From the NCBI GenBank assembly GCA_031290325.1, contig JAITNU010000046.1, forward strand, positions 1 to 8,530: DNA of 8,530 nt, written 5' to 3'. The stretch comes from Treponema sp. GTDB taxonomy: Bacteria > Spirochaetota > Spirochaetia > Treponematales > Breznakiellaceae. Positions 1-6,816 of the stretch are shown piece by piece. Below the pieces are notes generated by a model. It saw nothing but the letters and a program-made list of their open reading frames with translations, ran no database searches and was not told the origin of the DNA. Both the position numbers and the translations under genes were made by a program. How positions within the stretch are numbered: position 1 is the stretch's first letter; each line of letters starts with the position of its first letter.

Positions 1-435
1 GCGAGCATTGAGGGCAAAAAACGGGAACTCGACGCTTTCAGGCCGCTTTCCCCTGAAATCATCCGCAAACTGGATGAACAATTCACCGTTGAGTGGACGT
101 ACAACTCCAACGCGATTGAAGGAAACACCCTGAGCCTGTGGGAAACCGAACTGGTCATAAACCGGGGCCTGACCATTGGCAATAAAACGTTGAAAGAACA
201 TTTTGAGGCGATAAACCATAAAGAGGGCATACAATATCTCGCTGATTTTGTACAAAAGCAAAAAGAACTGGACGAGAACACTATACTGGAAATACACAAG
301 TTAATATTAAAAAATATCGATGATGCTGGAGCCGGTCATTACCGCCAGTCCAACGTGATGATCGTAGGTGCGATACACCTACCGCCATCCGCCGTAAAAA
401 TCCAGCGCCTGATGGGTGAATTTATGGAATGGTGA
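1..435 (+). pseudogene. Fic-family protein, N-terminal part only (enters from left edge, truncated before catalytic core)
   Basis: Frame 1 is open from the first base, so the true start lies upstream. The 144 visible residues match the front of Fic (AMP-transferase type) proteins. Residues 36-41 read SNAIEG, the (S/T)xxxE(G/N) inhibitory-helix motif whose glutamate (E40) blocks ATP in self-inhibited Fic enzymes. Further on come HYRQSNVMIVG and HLPPSAVKIQRLM, the stretch that normally precedes the catalytic core. The frame stops at 433-435 (TGA) right after GEFMEW, before the HPFxDGNGRxxR motif that supplies the catalytic histidine and phosphate-binding loop. No such motif follows in any frame before the next gene. 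Family members usually have about 200 further residues here. After the TGA the same frame reads Tyr-Asn and then a TAA, which looks like decayed family sequence (WYN). The product would have no AMP-transfer activity. Family assignment is firm; pseudogene status is inferred from the missing motif. Confidence 0.8.
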
Positions 436-444
436 TATAATTAA

Positions 445-584
445 GAAAAACCCTCACACTTTATAAGCAAGAGACAAAATAAGGTATACTTAAAAATGAT
501 CGCGGTATATTATTTAAAAACAGGATATGAAGTTGATATATTTTATTTAACAAAACAAAAAACTGATATAAAACCCCGAATATA
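445..584 (+). pseudogene. possible remnant of a DUF4143-type AAA ATPase C-terminus in an AT-rich gap
   Basis: This AT-rich gap lies between the Fic remnant and the convergent sugar-permease gene and holds no intact gene. The frame at 445 is open to a TAA at 622-624, and an ATG at 496 lies inside it. It reads VYYLKTGYEVDIFYLTK in the middle. That resembles the short strand motif (YYxKTxxGxEVDF) near the C-terminus of DUF4143-containing ATPases, proteins common among bacterial mobile and defence genes. No Shine-Dalgarno sequence precedes the ATG, nothing of the ATPase domain is present, and the last 40 bases of the frame are the antisense of the permease C-terminus. I saw no convincing terminator hairpin for either flanking gene. 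The similarity rests on about 15 residues and may be chance. Confidence 0.3.
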
Positions 585-1424
585 TTATGCCTTTACCGCG
601 CCGGAAGTAATACCTTCTATATAAAGGCGTGAGGTAAAGATGAACAAGAGAAAAAGCGGAATTGTAGCAAATACAAAACCCGCTACCATGGATCCTAAGT
701 CTACATTCCCTGTCATGGACTGGAAAACCCGGATAGCCACATTGATTACCTGTTTGGTGTTATTTTCAATAACAATAAGCGGCCAGATAAAGTCATTATA
801 AAAAGAAACCATAGTCATCACACCAATGGTGGATAGGATCGGCTTTGAAAGCGGCAAGGCGATTCTGATAAGGGCATTGAATTCACCGCATCCGTCTATG
901 CGGGCCGCTTCAAACATCTCCGATGGAAGCTGGGCCATACTGGTCCTGCAAAGCAGGATACCGAAAATCTGTCCTCCCGCAGCCCAGGGCAGTATGAGCG
1001 CCCACCAGGTGTTGTATATTCCGTATTTTTGTATTAGTGAATACTGGGGTGTAAGCAGAAGAACGCCAGGTACCATCATAAGGGCAATAACCGCAACAAA
1101 GAGAAAATTTTTAAGAGGAAATGTAAGCCGGGCAAATACATAACCGCTCATGGCGCAAAGAACCAGGGTCAACAAGGTTCCGGCAGAAACTACAATAATA
1201 GTGTTTATCATATTCGGAATAAGCATACTGATTGCTTTGTTGTAATTTCCCCATTCAATTGGATTGGGCAGGGCGAAAAAGTCTCCGTAAATTTGAACCG
1301 TTGATTTCAGAGACAGAAATATCATCGTAAATACCGGAATAAACGTAAGGAGCAGAAGCAAGAAGGCCAGAGAAAAAATTATTATCTGAAACAGGGTTTT
1401 CCTGATAGGTTTTTCGTTTTTCAT
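585..1424 (-). CDS. carbohydrate ABC transporter permease, MalG/AraQ type (CUT1)
   Basis: This is an inner-membrane channel subunit of a binding-protein-dependent sugar importer. With the chosen start it has 279 residues, normal for MalG-type proteins, and about six hydrophobic helices, the first at roughly residues 12-36. The EAA loop that docks on the ATPase is clear at residues 172-195: EAARIDGCGEFNALIRIALP, followed by LSKP. The C-terminus (YIEGITSGAVKA) is typical of the family. Start choice: an upstream ATG at 1440-1442 would give 285 residues and overlap the preceding gene by 8 bases, but it has no ribosome site. The ATG at 1422-1424 is preceded by AAGGAA with 6 bases of spacing. It is the last gene of the minus-strand operon and the natural partner of the propeller-permease upstream of it. 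The two would form a heterodimeric channel. Substrate cannot be read from the sequence. Confidence 0.93.
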   Translation of the reverse strand: MKNEKPIRKTLFQIIIFSLAFLLLLLTFIPVFTMIFLSLKSTVQIYGDFFALPNPIEWGNYNKAISMLIPNMINTIIVVSAGTLLTLVLCAMSGYVFARLTFPLKNFLFVAVIALMMVPGVLLLTPQYSLIQKYGIYNTWWALILPWAAGGQIFGILLCRTSMAQLPSEMFEAARIDGCGEFNALIRIALPLSKPILSTIGVMTMVSFYNDFIWPLIVIENNTKQVINVAIRVFQSMTGNVDLGSMVAGFVFATIPLFLLFIFTSRLYIEGITSGAVKA

Positions 1425-1430
1425 AGTGTT

Positions 1431-1437
1431 TTCCTTA
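1431..1437 (-). promoter_or_regulatory. ribosome binding site that decides the MalG-type start
   Basis: On the minus strand this reads TAAGGAA. The TAA is the stop codon of the propeller-permease gene and AAGGAA is a good Shine-Dalgarno sequence 6 bases before the ATG at 1422-1424. The arrangement suggests translational coupling of the two permease subunits. It favours the internal ATG over the one at 1440-1442. Confidence 0.7.
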
Positions 1438-3411
1438 CTCATCAGTATTTGTTTTCATTTTCATATTCAGCAGGGTGCCAGCCAGGGTGAACATAAAGAG
1501 GACCAATCCCAACGCGCAGGCATAGCCGTAGCGGCCAAACTGGGTAGTATTAAAATAAAGCTCCAGTCCCGGAACATAGGTACTGGTACCAGGTCCGCCT
1601 GCCGTTAATAAATATATCCCACCAAAATCCTGCACCGATCCGATAAAGGTGAGGATGAGAAGCACTTTTATCTGGGCAAGCAGAATGGGGAGCTGAATCC
1701 TGAAAAATATTTTTGCGCGACCGGCGCCGTCGAGCCGGGCGCTTTCCAGAATACCCGCATCTATATCCATAAGTCCGCCGTAAAAAACCAGGAAGGGAAG
1801 CACCCCCACAAAGGGAAACCCGACAAAAATAATTGCCCAAAGGGCCCATTTTTCATCTCCCAACCAGACCTGCTGGAGATTTTCCAAGCCCATCCTGCCA
1901 AGAAGCTGGTTTAAAAGCCCTATGCTAGGATCGTATATTTGTTTCCACATAAGAGCGCCAACCACGCCGGGCACCACAATGGGAAGCACAAAGAGAAAAC
2001 GGAATATGGTCTTCTGCCGGTCATGTTTCATTGAAAAGACCAGCCAGGCCACGAGGAGCGGAACCGTCATAGTCTTGATTATCCCCGCAGCCAATATGAT
2101 GAACATATTTTTAATTCCAATAAGAAAATACCCTTCGGATATCATGAGACGGAAATTATCCAAACCCACAAAGTTTATTGTCCCCCAGGTATTTCTATCC
2201 CAGGACCAGTCAGTAAACGCCCTGGTTACCGCAATAAACACCGCGGAATAATTAAAGGCAATAAGTAACGCGAAGGTGGGAACAAGCAAAAGATACGCGA
2301 TTTTATGCTGGTAAAACACTTGTCCTGTTTTTATGATGGCAGCCCTGGTTCGTCCAATGCCCAAAAGGAGGAATGTAAGCGCCAATACCGCGAAGATGAG
2401 GATAAAAAACCTCATCTTTGGGTGAAACCGGTAAAAGATTCCCACCAAAGCCAGATCAGTATTTGAAAAACGGAAAACAAAATCACCGAGGCCGGTAACA
2501 TAAACATCCTCTCCCAGCGCCATAAAGTTGGTAATACTATTATCAAGCCTCGTGGCGTATATCTGCTCATCCCCTTCATCAAAAAGATAGAGAAAACGTT
2601 CTTCCGTGCCTACAACAATATATTCGCCATTACGGTCACTCCCTATAGCCCGACCGGTAACCGCAAAACTCTCCACTGGATTTCCCCTGCGCAGGATATT
2701 GAGGTTTTCATCGAGGATGTAATAATTACATGATTTATCCATTGTCAAAAGACGGCCGCCATCAAGCCTTTTCATATCTACCAGCTCGTATTGCAGAGAA
2801 GTCCGCGCGACTTCTCTGCCCTGACGATCAATGCGGATAAGTTCCCCCTGATTGTCGGCGAGGTAGATTCCATTGTAGTCCGAGGAATAGAGAGCGCCCT
2901 TCATGCGAATATTGTAGGAAAGATTGGCTTTTTGTTCTCCATCGGCGCTGTAGAGAAGAATGTTCTGCCGGTTCGTACCGGTTCCGGCGGAGATAAGTAT
3001 CTCCGCCTCATCGGAAGTAACATCAATATTGAAAATACGCCGTTCCACATTGATGGAACCCTGAACCTTCCCGGTATCAAGGTTCAGGATATACACGTTA
3101 TTATCTTCATTTCCGGCATAAAGAGTACGGGTGTCGGAATGAACAACAAGCTGTCTGAAAGGTCCCCTGGCGCTGAAAGACCAAAGGCGTTCTCCGTTCC
3201 GGCTGAAAGCCATAAGCTCATTGTTGTACGTACCGATCAGAAAAGTATCGGTCTTTTCATCGTAGCCCAGACATTGGTTCTGCTGGCCCGTGGAATAAGG
3301 CATGAGTTCCATGATGTTAGTCACCGAACCGGAATACCGGTATACTATTACCGTAACGCACATCAGAAGCGTCCATATTCCGGCGAGTATAAGAACCCCT
3401 TTTTTATTCAC
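1435..3411 (-). CDS. beta-propeller/MalF-type sugar ABC permease fusion
   Basis: The 658-residue protein has two parts. Residues 371-658 are a MalF-type CUT1 permease core with about six helices (371-396, 430-455, 469-488, 524-545, 577-598, 628-649). The EAA loop starts at residue 556 (ESARLDGAGRAKIFFRIQLP). Ahead of it, a helix at 5-24 and another at 335-353 flank about 300 residues of repeated beta units. Seven repeats with an xxxxGTxxNxLxAFSxxGExLW-like pattern start near residues 57, 97, 137, 182, 220, 263 and 302, as in WD40- or PQQ-type seven-bladed propellers. Basic residues at 354-370 and 461-467 place the loops so that the propeller is outside the membrane. E. coli MalF likewise has eight helices and a large outside loop that contacts its binding protein, but that loop is placed and folded differently. 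The start is GTG, with AGAGGT about 7 bases upstream in the 25-base gap after the binding-protein gene. The permease assignment is firm. The propeller's role is unknown: it could hold the binding protein or bind the ligand. Confidence 0.92.
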   Translation of the reverse strand: MNKKGVLILAGIWTLLMCVTVIVYRYSGSVTNIMELMPYSTGQQNQCLGYDEKTDTFLIGTYNNELMAFSRNGERLWSFSARGPFRQLVVHSDTRTLYAGNEDNNVYILNLDTGKVQGSINVERRIFNIDVTSDEAEILISAGTGTNRQNILLYSADGEQKANLSYNIRMKGALYSSDYNGIYLADNQGELIRIDRQGREVARTSLQYELVDMKRLDGGRLLTMDKSCNYYILDENLNILRRGNPVESFAVTGRAIGSDRNGEYIVVGTEERFLYLFDEGDEQIYATRLDNSITNFMALGEDVYVTGLGDFVFRFSNTDLALVGIFYRFHPKMRFFILIFAVLALTFLLLGIGRTRAAIIKTGQVFYQHKIAYLLLVPTFALLIAFNYSAVFIAVTRAFTDWSWDRNTWGTINFVGLDNFRLMISEGYFLIGIKNMFIILAAGIIKTMTVPLLVAWLVFSMKHDRQKTIFRFLFVLPIVVPGVVGALMWKQIYDPSIGLLNQLLGRMGLENLQQVWLGDEKWALWAIIFVGFPFVGVLPFLVFYGGLMDIDAGILESARLDGAGRAKIFFRIQLPILLAQIKVLLILTFIGSVQDFGGIYLLTAGGPGTSTYVPGLELYFNTTQFGRYGYACALGLVLFMFTLAGTLLNMKMKTNTDE

Positions 3412-3436
3412 TGCCCGTACCTCTTTTTCCCAGCTT

Positions 3437-5026
3437 CTACTGGCCTGTGGGAGCGTTCTGGGGATTCCTCAGATCATTCCGGCTTATTTTACTATTTGAC
3501 AAAACCTGATCAAAGTACTGCAAAGTAGTAGTTTTATGACTGGCCAGCCACTGATCAACAGTAGTTCTCCCTGAAAGGTAATTATAGGAGTAATCATAGA
3601 AGGCTCGCAGGGCTTCCTGCACATCTCCGATACCCCGAGCCATCATCTGCCCAAAACCTTTCTGAGCATTTCCAATAAAGGAGAGGTTATCAAACATCGC
3701 CTGAACATCCGCCGGAAGTTCTACGCCGTACACAAGAGAGGGACCTGCAACCCCATAACCAACGGGCATTGCAGCAGAGAGGAAAAGGCTCTGTCCATCC
3801 CTGGATGAAAAATACATCAAAAAGTCCGCCACCAAGTCATTGTGGGCTTTGTCCTTTTTTATAGCTCCGTGGGGGACTGCCGCTACCTCAATGGTCCGGG
3901 CTTTCGCCTCAATACCCGGTCCTTCCATGCTGGGCATATTAAAGGTACCCAATTCAAACTTCTGGACTCCTGAGATGGCCTGGTTATTCGATTCGATGGC
4001 CTGACCAGTAACAAGCTTATCCATATCGTTCTTAAACTGTGAAAGCCCCCATGCGCCATTTACCGTCATAGCGGCTTTACCCTGATAGAAAAGGGGAGTC
4101 GAATCTTTGGTTCCGAAAAAGGCGTCGCCGCCCGCGTACTTCGGGAACACTTTGGCAAAATTAGTCCACACTGTCCGCATGCCCTGGGAATCAGGCGTAT
4201 ACTGACCTTCGGCCACTGCCTTGAATGCCCGAACCGGATTGGGGTTTACTTTCCACGTATCGTCATTGTAGGGGTCGGAAGCGTCGTATTTCCATACACC
4301 GTCTACAGCGGGATCGTAGAGGTAATCGCCAGACTGGGATCTGATGAAATTAATGGTGGAACGGGTGGTTTGATCAACATAAATCTGAGCCAGCCAACCC
4401 ATAGCGCCTGCCCAGAAACTGTCAAAATCGCCGGCAATGGAAATAGGCTGGTAACCGGCAGCCATGAGCTTGTCACATACAGTAACAAGCTCGTCCCATG
4501 TAGTAGGCGGTTGTACTCCTACTTTGGCAAATATGTCCTTGTTGTATTCCCAAAGCACTTGTACTGATTCAAGGCTCAGGGCCGTTAGTTCCTGTCTGGT
4601 AAGATCCACGACCTGCATCTGGAAGTTGAATTGATCCTGCCATCTTCCGCTGGAATAGGGGCTTTTTAGGTCCATGTATTCCAGAAAATTTACCGCCTTT
4701 CCAACAGCGGAAGGCCCAGCCAGGTTGATGTTAACTATGTCCGCGTTAGGATTGGAGGTGGCGAAAATACTGTGAAGCCATTCGCCATAGCCTTCCGCCG
4801 GTTTCAGATCGACAACGATGTTTACATCTGGATGAAGCTTTCTATACCCATCGGCAACGGCCCTCCAGCCGGCTTCGGCGCCGACGCCTGCCTGGGTATT
4901 GATGTTTATTGTTCTGCCAGACGGCTGGGAAGATACCCCTGCTCCCCCTGATTGGGAGCCGGAAGCAAAAGCAAGGGAAGCGCCCAGGATTAACAACAAT
5001 CCTGCCAAGAAAATTCTACGTTTCAT
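3437..5026 (-). CDS. extracellular solute-binding protein of a CUT1 sugar ABC transporter (family 1)
   Basis: This 529-residue exported protein would capture the carbohydrate and deliver it to the two permeases encoded next. Residues 1-21 form a signal peptide: MKRR, a hydrophobic stretch, then LAFASGS with likely cleavage after AFA. There is no lipobox cysteine, so it is probably soluble in the periplasm. A Gly/Ser-rich linker follows. Family 1 hallmarks are WEYNKDIFAKVGVQPPTTWDEL at about 159-180 and FYQGKAAMTVNGAW at about 313-326. It is longer than the usual 400-450 residues. The extra length seems to lie in an Asp- and aromatic-rich stretch around 215-300 and a C-terminal tail. The ATG has a strong GGAGGA at 5032-5037 with 5 bases of spacing. 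It starts 24 bases after the regulator stop and ends 25 bases before the propeller-permease, so it should be co-transcribed with both. The ligand is unknown. Confidence 0.92.
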   Translation of the reverse strand: MKRRIFLAGLLLILGASLAFASGSQSGGAGVSSQPSGRTININTQAGVGAEAGWRAVADGYRKLHPDVNIVVDLKPAEGYGEWLHSIFATSNPNADIVNINLAGPSAVGKAVNFLEYMDLKSPYSSGRWQDQFNFQMQVVDLTRQELTALSLESVQVLWEYNKDIFAKVGVQPPTTWDELVTVCDKLMAAGYQPISIAGDFDSFWAGAMGWLAQIYVDQTTRSTINFIRSQSGDYLYDPAVDGVWKYDASDPYNDDTWKVNPNPVRAFKAVAEGQYTPDSQGMRTVWTNFAKVFPKYAGGDAFFGTKDSTPLFYQGKAAMTVNGAWGLSQFKNDMDKLVTGQAIESNNQAISGVQKFELGTFNMPSMEGPGIEAKARTIEVAAVPHGAIKKDKAHNDLVADFLMYFSSRDGQSLFLSAAMPVGYGVAGPSLVYGVELPADVQAMFDNLSFIGNAQKGFGQMMARGIGDVQEALRAFYDYSYNYLSGRTTVDQWLASHKTTTLQYFDQVLSNSKISRNDLRNPQNAPTGQ

Positions 5027-5050
5027 TTCAATCCTCCGAAAAAAAATAAA

Positions 5051-6031
5051 TTAAGCAGACACAAGCCTGCGTTGAGCCCGAGTGATACTTTCCTTTTTTA
5101 AAAACTCGCATTTGATAACGCGCTTCGCCGATGGTATCCCCTGGATGGTTTCTATAAGGTGCTTCATCAGCGCGGTTCCGGTCTCAAAGGGAAAAACCTC
5201 AATAGAGGAAAGGGACATTGAGAACCAGTTAAGAATCTTGAGGTTATCGCAGCCTGCCAGCGAAACGTCTTGGGGAATCTTGTACCCAGCGGCCCTGAGA
5301 ACGACAGCGGCGCCTATGCACATAAGATCGTTCAACGCGAAAACCGCAGTAAAGTCCCCTCCACGGGACATTATTTCCTTCATTGCTGTTGCCCCGGACT
5401 GTTCATCGGTTCTGCCGTCACCCATGCCGCCATGAACAAGCCGGGGGTCCACGTTAAGGCCGTATTCCTTCATGGCGGCGCAGAAATAAATATACCGTGC
5501 GTTTGTTTCGTCCAGGGGCAAGCCTCCCAAAAAGACTATTTCCCTATGCCCATGCTCTTTCAGGCACTCAATCAGACTGAATACGGCACTCCTGTAATCC
5601 ACCTTCACATGGCTGTCTAAACCGACACAGGGCATTCTCTTTCTCAGATACGCAGCCGCTTCGGTCTCAAGCTGGGTCAATATAGCCCCATCAACGCCCC
5701 GACCAATCAAGTCGGCCACGGTTTTTATATTGGAAACCGATGTCATCAGGATAGAAACAATATAGTCTTTTTCGCAGGCAAGCTGCTGAGCCCCTTCCAG
5801 CATTTCGCAATAATGGGGATTCCGCAAATTGTCTACCAAAATAGCCACGTGATTGGTTTTCTTTTTGACCAGGCTGCGCCCCACCAGGTTGGGGTGATAA
5901 TCCAGCTCTGCTATGGCCGCAAGCACCCGTTCTCTGACTTCAGGAGAAACATTCTTGGAGTCATTCACCACGAACGAGACCGTAGCGCCGGACACGCGGG
6001 CAAGCTTTGCGACATCTTCTCTTGTAGCCAA
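5051..6031 (-). CDS. LacI-family transcriptional regulator (TTG start)
   Basis: The 326-residue repressor-type protein is the first gene of the sugar operon. Residues 3-22 are the LacI helix-turn-helix (TREDVAKLARVSGATVSFVV), and residues 48-56 are the hinge helix with the minor-groove leucine (GRSL, L54). Residues 60-326 form the periplasmic-binding-like sensor domain, including the family motif FALNDLMCIGA at about 231-241. Length is normal. The start is TTG at 6029-6031: GGGAGGAAG lies at 6038-6046, about 6-8 bases before it, and no in-frame ATG fits. A near-consensus promoter and a perfect palindrome lie directly upstream, so it probably represses itself and the transporter genes behind it until its sugar binds. 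The inducer is presumably the transported carbohydrate, which is inference. Confidence 0.93.
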   Translation of the reverse strand: MATREDVAKLARVSGATVSFVVNDSKNVSPEVRERVLAAIAELDYHPNLVGRSLVKKKTNHVAILVDNLRNPHYCEMLEGAQQLACEKDYIVSILMTSVSNIKTVADLIGRGVDGAILTQLETEAAAYLRKRMPCVGLDSHVKVDYRSAVFSLIECLKEHGHREIVFLGGLPLDETNARYIYFCAAMKEYGLNVDPRLVHGGMGDGRTDEQSGATAMKEIMSRGGDFTAVFALNDLMCIGAAVVLRAAGYKIPQDVSLAGCDNLKILNWFSMSLSSIEVFPFETGTALMKHLIETIQGIPSAKRVIKCEFLKKESITRAQRRLVSA

Positions 6032-6053
6032 CTTACACTTCCTCCCTTAAAAT

Positions 6054-6069
6054 GGTTACACGTGTAACC
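6054..6069. promoter_or_regulatory. probable LacI-family operator (perfect 16-bp palindrome)
   Basis: GGTTACACGTGTAACC is a perfect inverted repeat with a central CG, the usual shape of LacI/GalR-family operators. It begins about 7 bases past the -10 box of the promoter at 6077-6105, so it covers the predicted transcription start. A bound dimer would block transcription of the regulator and transporter genes. No second copy was seen before the binding-protein gene. Confidence 0.8.
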
Positions 6070-6076
6070 TGTTTTT

Positions 6077-6105
6077 ACTGTACCATAGCAAAAGTGTGCT
6101 GTCAA
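6077..6105 (-). promoter_or_regulatory. sigma-70-type promoter of the sugar operon
   Basis: On the minus strand the -35 box is TTGACA (6100-6105, six of six), the spacer is 17 bases, and the -10 box is TACAGT (6077-6082, four of six). Transcription should start near 6070, at the edge of the palindrome, giving a leader of about 40 bases before the TTG start. It is the only clear promoter for the four minus-strand genes. Confidence 0.75.
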
Positions 6106-6121
6106 GAAAAATTTTACCGCG

Positions 6122-6651
6122 AATGCAACTTTTTATTGGGGCAAAGGGCCGTGGTCTATGGACGCGCTCACCTACACGTTCAGAATCAGGAGCGACGCAC
6201 GGATACACGCTTCATCGCGGCGCGTTCAGGGCAGGTTGATATCACCCTTACCTCGGCGATACTTGCCTCGGTGAACCAGATGCCGGGGTATCACCTGCTT
6301 ACAAGAGCAGTCTGTTGATAACATGGGTATAGCAATGCCGATGACGCCGGATGATCAGACCTTTTGCCGCGTATGTTCTCTGAGCCGATGATACTCGCCT
6401 GGGGTTCGTCAAATCCGCAGGTGAGCTATATGCTGTTTCATTCATCCAACGCGGGTAAAAATGACTGGTATAACCCTGAAAACTTCCGCAACACGCTTGT
6501 TGACGGGTACCTCGATCAGGCGTTAAACGCGAGGAGTATCACGGCGTCGATTCCCTTCTGGCAAAAGGCGCAGTGGGATGGAACAGGTACTTCGTTACGG
6601 GGCGACGCGCCGTACATCTTTCTGATTAACAAGGATCACCTCAAGCGACGA
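6122..6651 (+). pseudogene. decayed family 5 solute-binding protein (peptide/nickel type), frameshifted with an internal deletion
   Basis: Pieces of one family 5 binding protein appear in order but in different frames. Piece 1 (about 6122-6200, frame 2) reads YWGKGPWSMDALTYTFRIR, the N-terminal region where these proteins have a WGxG...TYTFxLR stretch. Piece 2 (about 6205-6292, frame 1) contains RSGQVDITLTSAILASVNQM. Piece 3 (about 6297-6360, frame 3) contains SVDNMGIAMPMTPDD. Piece 4 (about 6364-6651, frame 1) is the C-terminal region with MILAWGSSNP, SYMLFHSSNAGKNDWYNPEN, YLDQAL and DAPYIFLINKDHL. An intact protein has about 500-550 residues; here there are under 180, with no signal peptide. 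Large internal stretches are missing between pieces 1 and 2 and between 3 and 4. It heads the remains of a Dpp/Opp/Nik-type operon. The 123-codon frame opening at 6364 has no ribosome site and is not a real gene. Confidence 0.8.
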
Positions 6652-6809
6652 TTGGCATCATCCTTTCAGAAGCCATGCGCTATCTTTCCGCAGGTATGTG
6701 GTGGCAGGCTTTTTTTCCGGGCCTCGCGCTGGTGATTATGGCGCTGGCCATTGACGCGCTTGGGGAGTGCCTTAAAACGCTGCTCGATCCGTACAGCGCT
6801 AATGAGTGA
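6648..6809 (+). pseudogene. C-terminal remnant of a DppC-type permease
   Basis: Frame 3 from about 6648 reads TIGIILSEAMRYLSAGMWWQ, then FFPGLALVIMALAIDALGEC and LLDPYSANE, ending at TGA 6807-6809. This is the last helix and tail of DppC/OppC/NikC permeases, which end in a WW..FPG...LGD.LRD.LDP pattern. About 53 of roughly 280-300 codons remain. The sequence joins the binding-protein remnant within a few bases of 6645, so one deletion probably removed the end of the binding protein, the whole DppB-type gene and most of the DppC-type gene. It ends 7 bases before the first ATPase gene, which keeps the original operon order. Confidence 0.82.
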
Positions 6810-6816
6810 GTAGTAT

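Noticed and set aside
436..584. Transcription terminator between the convergent Fic remnant and permease
   Set aside because: No G+C-rich hairpin followed by a T-run was found on either strand.
2791..3528. Plus-strand open frame of 245 codons
   Set aside because: Antisense to the propeller domain; no family-like motifs and no ribosome site. The minus-strand frame has clear domains.
4466..4492. 8-bp inverted repeat (GAGCTTGT / ACAAGCTC, 11-base loop)
   Set aside because: Lies inside the binding-protein coding sequence and is explained by its codons (DELVTVCDKL); no U-run and no gene boundary.
6364..6735. Plus-strand 123-codon frame as a stand-alone gene
   Set aside because: It encodes the C-terminal piece of a family 5 binding protein, lacks a signal peptide and ribosome site, and runs out of frame past the deletion junction, so it is part of a pseudogene.
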